Shown in pieces: positions 47,072 through 59,827 of a stretch of DNA of 64,000 nt. The stretch spans positions 66,321,501 through 66,385,500 of the forward strand of contig CM060834.1 in the NCBI GenBank assembly GCA_030762175.1, in the 5' to 3' direction. The DNA comes from Metallyticus violacea (taxonomy: Eukaryota > Arthropoda > Insecta > Mantodea > Metallyticidae). Numbering within the stretch: the first letter of the stretch is position 1; each line of letters opens with the position of its first letter. A program made the translations under genes and the position numbers. The notes under the pieces were generated by a model that was not told where the DNA came from, did not search any database, and saw only the letters and a program-made list of their open reading frames with translations.

Positions 47072-49153
47072 GTTTGATAGCCCCAGACAAGCATATTATG
47101 CGCAAAGAATCTCGAAAAGAAAAAAATTTTTTTTCGAAGTTTGGAAACTTCCTTAGAATCACTTTTTTTCCATTCTTATTTGAGATAACTTGTTCTCTTT
47201 CATTATACTTGTTTGATAGCCTTAGACAAGCATATTATGCGCAAAGAATCTCGAAAAGAAAAAAATTTTTTTTCGAAGTTTGGAAACTTCGTTAGAATCA
47301 CTTTTTTTCTGTTCTTATTTGAGATAACTTGTTCTCTTTCATTATACTAGTTTGATAGCCTTAGACAAGCATATTATGCGCAAAGAATCTCGAAAAGAAA
47401 AAAATTTTTTTTCGAAGTTTGGAAACTTCGTTGGAATCACTTTTTTTCCGTTCTTATTTAAGATTACTGGTTCTCTTTCATTATACAAGTTTGATAGCCT
47501 CAGACAAGCATATTATGCGCAAAGAATGTCGAAAAGAAAAAAATTTTATTTCGAAGTTCGAAACTTCGTTAGAATCACTTTTTTTCCGTTCTTATTTGAG
47601 ATAACTGGTTCTCTTTCATTATACTAGTTTGATAGCCTCAGAGAAGCATATTATGCGCAAAGAATCTCTAAAAGAAAAAATTTTTTTTTCGAAGTTTGGA
47701 AACTTCGTTAGAATAACTTTTTTTCCGTTCTTATTTGAGATAACTGGTTCTCCTTCATTATACTAGTTTGATAGCCTCAGAAAAGCATAGGTATGCGCAA
47801 AGAATCTCGAAAGAAAAAAATTTTTTTTCGAAGTTTGGAAACTTCGTTAGAATCACTTTTTTCCGTTCTTATTTGAGATAACTGGTTCTCTTTCATTATA
47901 CTAGTTTGATAGCCTCAGACAAGCATATTATGCGCACAGAATCTCGAAAAGAAAAAATTTTTTTTCGAAGTTTGGAAACTTCATTAGAATCACTTTTTTT
48001 CCATTCTTATTTGATATAACTTGTTCTCTTTCATTATACTTGTTTGATAGCCTTAGACAAGCATATTATGCGCAATGAATCTCGAAAAGAAAAAAATTTT
48101 TTTTCGAAGTTTGGAAACTTCGTTAGAATCACTTTTTTTCCGTTCTTATTTAAGATTACTGGTTCTCTTTCATTATACTAGTTTGATAGCCTCAGACAAG
48201 CATTTTATGCGCAAAGAATTTCGAAAAGAAAACAATTTTTTTTCGAAGTTTGGAAACTTCGTTAGAATCACTTTTTTTCCGTTCTTATTTGAGATAACTG
48301 GTTCTCTTTCATTATACTAGTTTGATAGCCTCAGACAAGCATATTATGCGCAAAGAATCTCGAAAAGAAAAAAATTTTTTTTCGAAGTTTGGAAACTTCC
48401 TTAGAATCACTTTTTTTCCGTTCTTATTTAAGATTACTGGTTCTCTTTCATTATACTAGTTTGATAGCCTCAGACAATCATATTATGCGCAAAGAATCTG
48501 GAAAAGAAAAAAAATTTTTTTTCGAAGTTTGGAAACTTCGTTAGAATCACTTTTTTTCCGTTCTTATTTGAGATAACTTGTTCTCTTTCATTATACTAGT
48601 TTGATAGCCTTAGACAAGCATATTATGCGCAAAGAATCTCGAAAAGAAAAAAAATTTTTTTCGAAGTTTGGAAACTTCGTTAGAATCACTTTTTTTCCGT
48701 TCTTATTTGAGATAACTGGTTCTCTTTCATTATACTAGTTTGATAGCCTCAGACAAGCATATTATGCGCAAAGAATCTCGAAAAGAAAAAAAATTTTTTT
48801 CGAAGTTTGGAAACTTCCTTAGAATCACTTTTTTTCCATTCTTATTTGAGATAACTTGTTCTCTATCATTATACTAGTTTGATAGCCTTAGACAAGCATA
48901 TTATGCGCAAAGAATCTCGAAAAGAAAAAAATTTTTTTTCGAAGTTTGGAAACTTCGTTAGAATCACTTTTTTTCCGTTCTTATTTAAGATAACTTGTTC
49001 TCTTTCATTATACTAGTTTGATAGCCTTAGACAAGCATATTATGCGCAAAGAATCTCGAAAAGAAAAAAATTTTTTTTCGAAGTTTGGAAACTTCGTTAG
49101 AATCACTTTTTTCCGTTCTTATTTGAGATAACAGGTTCTCTTTCATTATACTA
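47072..49153 (+). repeat. Higher-order unit, 15-mer
   Basis: Same order as 2,546-4,628, shifted by 44,526 then 44,525 bp because f' has a six-T run near 47,861. Private changes are agacaatcat in m and acaggttc in p. Confidence 0.84.
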
Positions 49154-49846
49154 GTTTGATAGCCCCAGACAAGCATATTATGCGCAAAGAATCTCGAAAA
49201 GAAAAAAATTTTTTTTCGAAGTTTGGAAACTTCCTTAGAATCACTTTTTTTCCATTCTTATTTGAGATAACTTGTTCTCTTTCATTATACTTGTTTGATA
49301 GCCTTAGACAAGCATATTATGCGCAAAGAATCACGAAAAGAAAAAAATTTTTTTTCGAAGTTTGGAAACTTCGTTAGAATCATTTTTTTTCGTTCTTATT
49401 TAAGATTACTGGTTCTCTTTCATTATACTAGTTTGATAGCCTCAGACAAGCATATTATGCGCAAAGAATCTCGAAAAGAAAAAAAATTTTTTTCGAAGTT
49501 TGGAAACTTCCTTAGAATCACTTTTTTTCCATTCTTATTTGAGATAACTTGTTCTCTATCATTATACTAGTTTGATAGCCTTAGACAAGCATATTATGCG
49601 CAAAGAATCTCGAAAAGAAAAAAATTTTTTTTCGAAGTTTGGAAACTTCGTTAGAATCACTTTTTTTCCGTTCTTATTTAAGATAACTTGTTCTCTTTCA
49701 TTATACTAGTTTGATAGCCTTAGACAAGCATATTATGCGCAAAGAATCTCGAAAAGAAAAAAATTTTTTTTCGAAGTTTGGAAACTTCGTTAGAATCACT
49801 TTTTTCCGTTCTTATTTGAGATAACAGGTTCTCTTTCATTATACTA
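49154..49846 (+). repeat. Higher-order unit, atypical 5-mer (a, b-like chimera, g, o, p)
   Basis: The second monomer carries aatcacg, aatcattttttttcg and taagattactgg, a combination otherwise seen only near 45,02x-45,10x. The unit then runs g-o-p and ends in the same acaggttc as the preceding unit. It looks like a recombinant between the local array and a block like that at 45 kb. Confidence 0.78.
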
Positions 49847-50958
49847 GTTTGATAGCCCCAGACAAGCATATTATGCGCAAAGAATCTCGAAAAGAAAAAA
49901 ATTTTTTTTCGAAGTTTGGAAACTTCATTAGAATCACTTTTTTTCCATTCTTATTTGAGATAACTTGTTCTCTTTCATTATACTTGTTTGATAGCCTTAG
50001 ACAAGCATATTATGCGCAAAGAATCTCGAAAAGAAAAAAATTTTTTTTCGAAGTTTGGAAACTTCGTTAGAATCACTTTTTTTCCGTTCTTATTTGAGAT
50101 AACTTGTTCTCTTTCATTATACTAGTTTGATAGCCTTAGACAAGCATATTATGCGCAAAGAATCTCGAAAAGAAAAAAATTTTTTTTCGAAGTTTGGAAA
50201 CTTCGTTGGAATCACTTTTTTCCGTTCTTATTTAAGATTACTGGTTCTCTTTCATTATACAAGTTTGATAGCCTCAGACAAGCATATTATGCGCAAAGAA
50301 TGTCGAAAAGAAAAAAATTTTATTTCGAAGTTTGGAAACATCGTTAGAATCACTTTTTTTCCGTTCTTATTTGAGATAACTGGTTCTCTTTCATTATACT
50401 AGTTTGATAGCCTCACAGAAGCATATTATGCGCAAAGAATCTCTAAAAGAAAAAATTTTTTTTTCGAAGTTTGGAAACTTCGTTAGAATAACTTTTTTTC
50501 CGTTCTTATTTGAGATAACTGGTTCTCCTTCATTATACTAGTTTGATAGCCTCAGAAAAGCATAGGTATGCGCAAAGAATCTCGAAAAGAAAAAAATTTT
50601 TTTTCGAAGTTTGGAAACTTCGTTAGAATCACTTTTTTTCCGTTCTTATTTGAGATAACTGGTTCTCTTTCATTATACTAGTTTGATAGCCTCAGACAAG
50701 CATATTATGCGCAAAGAATCTCGAAAAGAAAAAAAATTTTTTTCGAAGTTTGGAAACTTCCTTAGAATCACTTTTTTTCCATTCTTATTTGAGATAACTT
50801 GTTCTCTATCATTATACTAGTTTGATAGCCTTAGACAAGCATATTATGCGCAAAGAATCTCGAAAAGAAAAAAATTTTTTTTCGAAGTTTGGAAACTTCG
50901 TTAGAATCACTTTTTTTCCGTTCTTATTTGAGATAACTGGTTCTCTTTCATTATACTA
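49847..50958 (+). repeat. Higher-order unit, canonical 8-mer (1,112 bp)
   Basis: One base is missing from the T run of c (near 50,216). The a monomer has cttcattag in place of cttccttag. Confidence 0.86.
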
Positions 50959-53872
50959 GTTTGATAGCCCCAGACAAGCATATTATGCGCAAAGAATCTC
51001 GAAAAGAAAAAAATTTTTTTTCGAAGTTTGGAAACTTCCTTAGAATCACTTTTTTTCCATTCTTATTTGAGATAACTTGTTCTCTTTCATTATACTTGTT
51101 TGATAGCCTTAGACAAGCATATTATGCGCAAAGAATCTCGAAAAGAAAAAAATTTTTTTTCGAAGTTTGGAAACTTCGTTAGAATCACTTTTTTTCTGTT
51201 CTTATTTGAGATAACTTGTTCTCTTTCATTATACTAGTTTGATAGCCTTAGACAAGCATATTATGCGAAAGAATCTCGAAAAGAAAAAAATTTTTTTTCG
51301 AAGTTTGGAAACTTCGTTGGAATCACTTTTTTTCCGTTCTTATTTAAGATTACTGGTTCTCTATCATTATACAAGTTTGATAGCCTCAGACAAGCATATT
51401 ATGCGCAAAGAATGTCGAAAAGAAAAAAATTTTATTTCGAAGTTCGAAACTTCGTTAGAATCACTTTTTTTCCGTTCTTATTTGAGATAACTGGTTCTCT
51501 TTCATTATACTAGTTTGATAGCCTCAGAGAAGCATATTATGCGCAAAGAATCTCTAAAAGAAAAAAATTTTTTTTCGAAGTTTGGAAACTTCGTTAGAAT
51601 AACTTTTTTTCCGTTCTTATTTGAGATAACTGGTTCTCCTTCATTATACTAGTTTGATAGCCTCAGAAAAGCATAGGTATGCGCAAAGAATCTCGAAAGA
51701 AAAAAATTTTTTTTCGAAGTTTGGAAACTTCGTTAGAATCACTTTTTTTCCGTTCTTATTTGAGATAACTGGTTTTCTTTCATTATACTAGTTTGATAGC
51801 CTTAGACAAGCATATTATGCGCAAAGAATCTCGAAAAGAAAAAAATTTTTTTTCGAAGTTTGGAAACTTCGTTAGAATCACTTTTTTTCCGTTCTTATTT
51901 GAGATAACTGGTTCTCTTTCATTATACTACTTTGATAGCCTCAGAAAAGCATATTATGCGCAAAGAATCTCGAAAAGAAAAATATTTTTTTTCGAAGATT
52001 GGAAACCTCGTTAGAATCACTTTTTTTCCGTTCTTATTTGAGATAACTGGTTCTCTTTCATTATACTAGTTTGATAGCCTCAGACAAGCATATTATGCTC
52101 AAAGAATCTCGAAAAGAAAAAAATTTTTTTCGAAGTTTGGAAACTTCCTTAGAATCACTTTTTTTCCGTTCTTATTTAAGATTACTGGTTCTCTTTCATT
52201 ATACTAGTTTGATAGCCTTAGACAAGCATATTATGCGCAAAGAATCTCGAAAAGAAAAAAATTTTTTTTCGAAGTTTGGAAACTTCGTTAGAATCACTTT
52301 TTTCCGTTCTTATTTAAGATAACTGGTTCTCTTTCATTATACTAGTTTGATAGCCTCAGACAAGCATATTATGCGCAAAGAATCTCGAAAAGAAAAAAAT
52401 TTTTTTTCGAAGTTTGGAAACTTCGTTAGAATCACTTTTTTTCCGTTCTTATTTGAGATAACTGGTTCTCTTTCATTATACTAGTTTGAGAGCCTCAGAA
52501 AAGCATATTATGCGCAAAGAATCTCGAAAAGAAAAAAATTTTTTTTCGAAGATTGGAAAGCTCGTTAGAATCACTTTTTTTCCGTTCTTATTTGAGATAA
52601 CTGGTTCTCTTTCATTATACTAGTTTGATAGCCTCAGACAAGCATATTATGCGCACAGAATCTCGAAAAGAAAAAATTTTTTTTCGAAGTTTGGAAACTT
52701 CATTAGAATCACTTTTTTTCCATTCTTATTTGATATAACTTGTTCTCTTTCATTATACTTGTTTGATAGCCTTAGACAAGCATATTATGCGCAATGAATC
52801 TCGAAAAGAAAAAAATTTTTTTTCGAAGTTTGGAAACTTCGTTAGAATCACTTTTTTTCCGTTCTTATTTAAGATTACTGGTTCTCTTTCATTATACTAG
52901 TTTGATAGCCTCAGACAAGCATTTTATGCGCAAAGAATTTCGAAAAGAAAACAATTTTTTTTCGAAGTTTGGAAACTTCGTTAGAATCACTTTTTTTCCG
53001 TTCTTATTTGAGATAACTGGTTCTCTTTCATTATACTAGTTTGATAGCCTCAGACAAGCATATTATGCGCAAAGAATCTCGAAAAGAAAAAAATTTTTTT
53101 TCGAAGTTTGGAAACTTCCTTAGAATCACTTTTTTTCCGTTCTTATTTAAGATTACTGGTTCTCTTTCATTATACTAGTTTGATAGCCTCAGACAAGCAT
53201 ATTATGCGCAAAGAATCTGGAAAAGAAAAAAAATTTTTTTTCGAAGTTTGGAAACTTCGTTAGAATCACTTTTTTTCCGTTCTTATTTGAGATAACTTGT
53301 TCTCTTTCATTATACTAGTTTGATAGCCTTAGACAAGCATATTATGCGCAAAGAATCTCGAAAAGAAAAAAAATTTTTTTCGAAGTTTGGAAACTTCGTT
53401 AGAATCACTTTTTTTCCGTTCTTATTTGAGATAACTGGTTCTCTTTCATTATACTAGTTTGATAGCCTCAGACAAGCATATTATGCGCAAAGAATCTCGA
53501 AAAGAAAAAAAATTTTTTTCGAAGTTTGGAAACTTCCTTAGAATCACTTTTTTTCCATTCTTATTTGAGATAACTTGTTCTCTATCATTATACTAGTTTG
53601 ATAGCCTTAGACAAGCATATTATGCGCAAAGAATCTCGAAAAGAAAAAAATTTTTTTTCGAAGTTTGGAAACTTCGTTAGAATCACTTTTTTTCCGTTCT
53701 TATTTAAGATAACTTGTTCTCTTTCATTATACTAGTTTGATAGCCTTAGACAAGCATATTATGCGCAAAGAATCTCGAAAAGAAAAAAATTTTTTTTCGA
53801 AGTTTGGAAACTTCGTTAGAATCACTTTTTTCCGTTCTTATTTGAGATAACTGGTTCTCTTTCATTATACTA
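50959..53872 (+). repeat. Higher-order unit, 21-mer
   Basis: Order a-b'-c'-d'-e'-f'-q-r-s-t-w-x-i-j-k-l-m-n-g-o-p. It joins the front of the 31-mer type to the tail of the 15-mer type: after x (gattggaaagctcg, near 52,55x), where a* is expected, the i monomer follows. The s monomer has tatgctcaaag. Confidence 0.82.
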
Positions 53873-54985
53873 GTTTGATAGCCCCAGACAAGCATATTAT
53901 GCGCAAAGAATCTCGAAAAGAAAAAAAATTTTTTTCGAAGTTTGGAAACTTCCTTAGAATCACTTTTTTTCCATTCTTATTTGAGATAACTTGTTCTCTT
54001 TCATTATACTTGTTTGATAGCCTTAGACAAGCATATTATGCGCAAAGAATCTCGAAAAGAAAAAAATTTTTTTTCGAAGTTTGGAAACTTCGTTAGAATC
54101 ACTTTTTTTCCGTTCTTATTTGAGATAACTTGTTCTCTTTCATTATACTAGTTTGATAGCCTTAGACAAGCATATTATGCGCAAAGAATCTCGAAAAGAA
54201 AAAAATTTTTTTTCGAAGTTTGGAAACTTCGTTGGAATCACTTTTTTTCCGTTCTTATTTAAGATTACTGGTTCTCTTTCATTATACAAGTTTGATAGCC
54301 TCAGACAAGCATATTATGCGCAAAGAATGTCGAAAAGAAAAAAATTTTATTTCGAAGTTTGGAAACATCGTTAGAATCACTTTTTTTCCGTTCTTATTTG
54401 AGATAACTGGTTCTCTTTCATTATACTAGTTTGATAGCCTCACAGAAGCATATTATGCGCAAAGAATCTCTAAAAGAAAAAATTTTTTTTTCGAAGTTTG
54501 GAAACTTCGTTAGAATAACTTTTTTTCCGTTCTTATTTGAGATAACTGGTTCTCCTTCATTATACTAGTTTGATAGCCTCAGAAAAGCATAGGTATGCGC
54601 AAAGAATCTCGAAAAGAAAAAAATTTTTTTTCGAAGTTTGGAAACTTCGTTAGAATCACTTTTTTTCCGTTCTTATTTGAGATAACTGGTTCTCTTTCAT
54701 TATACTAGTTTGATAGCCTCAGACAAGCATATTATGCGCAAAGAATCTCGAAAAGAAAAAAAATTTTTTTCGAAGTTTGGAAACTTCCTTAGAATCACTT
54801 TTTTTCCATTCTTATTTGAGATAACTTGTTCTCTATCATTATACTAGTTTGATAGCCTTAGACAAGCATATTATGCGCAAAGAATCTCGAAAAGAAAAAA
54901 ATTTTTTTTCGAAGTTTGGAAACTTCGTTAGAATCACTTTTTTTCCGTTCTTATTTGAGATAACTGGTTCTCTTTCATTATACTA
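53873..54985 (+). repeat. Higher-order unit, canonical 8-mer
   Basis: The a monomer has an A8T7 tract in place of A7T8. Otherwise the order is a-b-c-d-e-f-g-h without special marks. Confidence 0.87.
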
Positions 54986-57900
54986 GTTTGATAGCCCCAG
55001 ACAAGCATATTATGCGCAAAGAATCTCGAAAAGAAAAAAATTTTTTTTCGAAGTTTGGAAACTTCCTTAGAATCACTTTTTTTCCATTCTTATTTGAGAT
55101 AACTTGTTCTCTTTCATTATACTTGTTTGATAGCCTTAGACAAGCATATTATGCGCAAAGAATCTCGAAAAGAAAAAAATTTTTTTTCGAAGTTTGGAAA
55201 CTTCGTTAGAATCACTTTTTTTCTGTTCTTATTTGAGATAACTTGTTCTCTTTCATTATACTAGTTTGATAGCCTTAGACAAGCATATTATGCGAAAGAA
55301 TCTCGAAAAGAAAAAAATTTTTTTTCGAAGTTTGGAAACTTCGTTGGAATCACTTTTTTTCCGTTCTTATTTAAGATTACTGGTTCTCTATCATTATACA
55401 AGTTTGATAGCCTCAGACAAGCATATTATGCGCAAAGAATGTCGAAAAGAAAAAAATTTTATTTCGAAGTTCGAAACTTCGTTAGAATCACTTTTTTTCC
55501 GTTCTTATTTGAGATAACTGGTTCTCTTTCATTATACTAGTTTGATAGCCTCAGAGAAGCATATTATGCGCAAAGAATCTCTAAAAGAAAAAAATTTTTT
55601 TTCGAAGTTTGGAAACTTCGTTAGAATAACTTTTTTTCCGTTCTTATTTGAGATAACTGGTTCTCCTTCATTATACTAGTTTGATAGCCTCAGAAAAGCA
55701 TAGGTATGCGCAAAGAATCTCGAAAGAAAAAAATTTTTTTTCGAAGTTTGGAAACTTCGTTAGAATCACTTTTTTTCCGTTCTTATTTGAGATAACTGGT
55801 TTTCTTTCATTATACTAGTTTGATAGCCTTAGACAAGCATATTATGCGCAAAGAATCTCGAAAAGAAAAAAATTTTTTTTCGAAGTTTGGAAACTTCGTT
55901 AGAATCACTTTTTTTCCGTTCTTATTTGAGATAACTGGTTCTCTTTCATTATACTACTTTGATAGCCTCAGAAAAGCATATTATGCGCAAAGAATCTCGA
56001 AAAGAAAAATATTTTTTTTCGAAGATTGGAAACCTCGTTAGAATCACTTTTTTTCCGTTCTTATTTGAGATAACTGGTTCTCTTTCATTATACTAGTTTG
56101 ATAGCCTCAGACAAGCATATTATGCGCAAAGAATCTCGAAAAGAAAAAATTTTTTTTCGAAGTTTGGAAACTTCCTTAGAATCACTTTTTTTCCGTTCTT
56201 ATTTAAGATTACTGGTTCTCTTTCATTATACTAGTTTGATAGCCTTAGACAAGCATATTATGCGCAAAGAATCTCGAAAAGAAAAAAATTTTTTTTCGAA
56301 GTTTGGAAACTTCGTTAGAATCACTTTTTTTCCGTTCTTATTTAAGATAACTGGTTCTCTTTCATTATACTAGTTTGATAGCCTCAGACAAGCATATTAT
56401 GCGCAAAGAATCTCGAAAAGAAAAAAATTTTTTTTCGAAGTTTGGAAACTTCGTTAGAATCACTTTTTTTCCGTTCTTATTTGAGATAACTGGTTCTCCT
56501 TCATTATACTAGTTTGAGAGCCTCAGAAAAGCATATTATGCGCAAAGAATCTCGAAAAGAAAAAAATTTTTTTTCGAAGATTGGAAAGCTCGTTAGAATC
56601 ACTTTTTTTCCGTTCTTATTTGAGATAACTGGTTCTCTTTCATTATACTAGCCTGAGACAAGCATATTATGCGCAAAGAATCTCGAAAAGAAAAAAATTT
56701 TTTTTCGAAGTTTGGAAACTTCCTTAGAATCACTTTTTTTCCATTCTTATTTGAGATAACTTGTTCTCTTTCATTATACTTGTTTGATAGCTTTAGACAA
56801 GCATATTATGCGCAAAGAATCTCGAAAAGAAAAAAATTTTTTTTCGAAGTTTGGAAACTTCGTTAGAATCAGTTTTTTTTCTGTTCTTATTTGAGATAAC
56901 TTGTTCTCTTTCATTATACTAGTTTGATAGCCTTAGACAAGCATATTATGCGAAAGAATCTCGAAAAGAAAAAAATTTTTTTTCGAAGTTTGGAAACTTC
57001 GTTGGAATCACTTTTTTTCCGTTCTTATTTAAGATTACTGGTTCTCTTTCATTATACAAGTTTGATAGCCTCAGACAAGCATATTATGCGCAAAGAATGT
57101 CGAAAAGAAAAAAATTTTATTTCGAAGTTCGAAACTTCGTTAGAATCACTTTTTTTCCGTTCTTATTTGAGATAACTGGTTCTCTTTCATTATACTAGTT
57201 TGATAGCCTCAGAGAAGCATATTATGCGCAAAGAATCTCTAAAAGAAAAAAATTTTTTTTCGAAGTTTGGAAACTTCGTTAGAATAACTTTTTTTCCGTT
57301 CTTATTTGAGATAACTGGTTCTCCTTCATTATACTAGTTTGATAGCCTCAGAAAAGCATAGGTATGCGCAAAGAATCTCGAAAGAAAAAAATTTTTTTTC
57401 GAAGTTTGGAAACTTCGTTAGAATCACTTTTTTTCCGTTCTTATTTGAGATAACTGGTTTTCTTTCATTATACTAGTTTGATAGCCTTAGACAAGCATAT
57501 TATGCGCAAAGAATCTCGAAAAGTAAAAAATTTTTTTTCGAAGTTTGGAAACTTCGTTAGAATCACTTTTTTTCCGTTCTTATTTGAGATAACTGGTTCA
57601 CTTTCATTATACTACTTTGATAGCCTCAGAAAAGCATATTATGCGCAAAGAATCTCGAAAAGAAAAATATTTTTTTTCGAAGATTGGAAATCTCGTTAGA
57701 ATCACTTTTTTTCCGTTCTTATTTGAGATAACTGGTTCTCTTTCATTATACTAGTTTGATAGCCTCAGACAAGCATATTATGCGCAAAGAATCTCGAAAA
57801 GAAAAAATTTTTTTTCGAAGTTTGGAAACTTCGTTAGAATCACTTTTTTTCCGTTCTTATTTGAGATAACTGGTTCTCTTTCATTATACTAGTTTGAGAG

Positions 57901-59135
57901 CCTCAGAAAAGCATACTATGCGCAAAGAATCTCGAAAAGAAAAAAATTTTTTTTCGAAGATTGGAAAGCTCGTTAGAATCACTTTTTTTCCGTTCTTATT
58001 TGAGATAACTGGTTCTCTTTCATTATACTAGCCTGAGACAAGCATATTATGCGCAAAGAATCTCGAAAAGAAAAAAATTTTTTTTCGAAGTTTGGAAACT
58101 TCCTTAGAATCACTTTTTTTCCATTCTTATTTGAGATAACTTGTTCTCTTTCATTATACTTGTTTGATAGCCTTAGACAAGCATATTATGCGCAAAGAAT
58201 CTCGAAAAGAAAAAAATTTTTTTTCGAAGTTTGGAAACTTCGTTAGAATCACTTTTTTTCCGTTCTTATTTGAGATAACTTGTTCTCTTTCATTATACTA
58301 GTTTGATAGCCTTAGACAAGCATATTATGCGCAAAGAATCTCGAAAAGAAAAAAATTTTTTTTCGAAGTTTGGAAACTTCGTTGGAATCACTTTTTTTCC
58401 GTTCTTATTTAAGATTACTGGTTCTCTTTCATTATACAAGTTTGATAGCCTCAACCAAGCATATTATGCGCAAAGAATGTCGAAAAGAAAAAAATTTTAT
58501 TTCGAAGTTTGGAAACATCGTTAGAATCACTTTTTTTCCGTTCTTATTTGAGATAACTGGTTCTCTTTCATTATACTAGTTTGATAGCCTAACAGAAGCA
58601 TATTATGCGCAAAGAATCTCTAAAAGAAAAAATTTTTTTTTCGAAGTTTGGAAACTTCGTTAGAATAACTTTTTTTCCGTTCTTATTTGAGATAACTGGT
58701 TCTCCTTCATTATACTAGTTTGATAGCCTCAGAAAAGCATAGGTATGCGCAAAGAATCTCGAAAAGAAAAAAATTTTTTTTCGAAGTTTGGAAACTTCGT
58801 TAGAATCACTTTTTTTCCGTTCTTATTTGAGATAACTGGTTCTCTTTCATTATACTAGTTTGATAGCCTCAGACAAGCATATTATGCGCAAAGAATCTCG
58901 AAAAGAAAAAAAATTTTTTTCGAAGTTTGGAAACTTCCTTAGAATCACTTTTTTTTCATTCTTATTTGAGATAACTTGTTCTCTATCATTATACTAGTTT
59001 GATAGCCTTAGACAAGCATATTATGCGCAAAGAATCTCGAAAAGAAAAAAATTTTTTTTCGAAGTTTGGAAACTTCGTTAGAATCACTTTTTTTCCGTTC
59101 TTATTTGAGATAACTGGTTCTCTTTCATTATACTA
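54986..59135 (+). repeat. Higher-order unit, 30-mer
   Basis: The 31-mer order without v: a-b'-c'-d'-e'-f'-q-r-s-t-w-x-a*-b''-c'-d'-e'-f'-q-r-w-x-a*-b-c-d-e-f-g-h. Private changes are aatcagttttt in b'' (near 56,870), ggttcactttc (near 57,597), cctcaaccaag (near 58,450) and cctaacagaag (near 58,588). The a* junctions at 56,649 and 58,029 are 1,380 bp apart. Confidence 0.82.
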
Positions 59136-59827
59136 GTTTGATAGCCCCAGACAAGCATATTATGCGCAAAGAATCTCGAAAAGAAAAAAATTTTTTTTCG
59201 AAGTTTGGAAACTTCCTTAGAATCACTTTTTTTCCATTCTTATTTGAGATAACTTGTTCTCTTTCATTATACTTGTTTGATAGCCTTAGACAAGCATATT
59301 ATGCGCAAAGAATCTCGAAAAGAAAAAAATTTTTTTTCGAAGTTTGGAAACTTCGTTAGAATCACTTTTTTTCTGTTCTTATTTGAGATAACTTGTTCTC
59401 TTTCATTATACTAGTTTGATAGCCTTAGACAAGCATATTATGCGAAAGAATCTCGAAAAGAAAAAATTTTTTTTCGAAGTTTGGAAACTTCGTTGGAATC
59501 ACTTTTTTTCCGTTCTTATTTAAGATTACTGGTTCTCTATCATTATACAAGTTTGATAGCCTCAGACAAGCATATTATGCGCAAAGAATGTCGAAAAGAA
59601 AAAAATTTTTTTCGAAGTTTGGAAACTTCCTTAGAATCACTTTTTTTCCATTCTTATTTGAGATAACTTGTTCTCTATCATTATACTAGTTTGATAGCCT
59701 TAGACAAGCATATTATGCGCAAAGAATCTCGAAAAGAAAAAAATTTTTTTTCGAAGTTTGGAAACTTCGTTAGAATCACTTTTTTTCCGTTCTTATTTGA
59801 GATAACTGGTTCTCTTTCATTATACTA
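59136..59827 (+). repeat. Higher-order unit, 5-mer (a-b'-c'-d/g-h)
   Basis: Same d/g hybrid design as at 1,021, but with acttgttctc in the hybrid in place of acttgatctc, so it predates or has lost that change. The c' tract is one A shorter. Confidence 0.84.
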
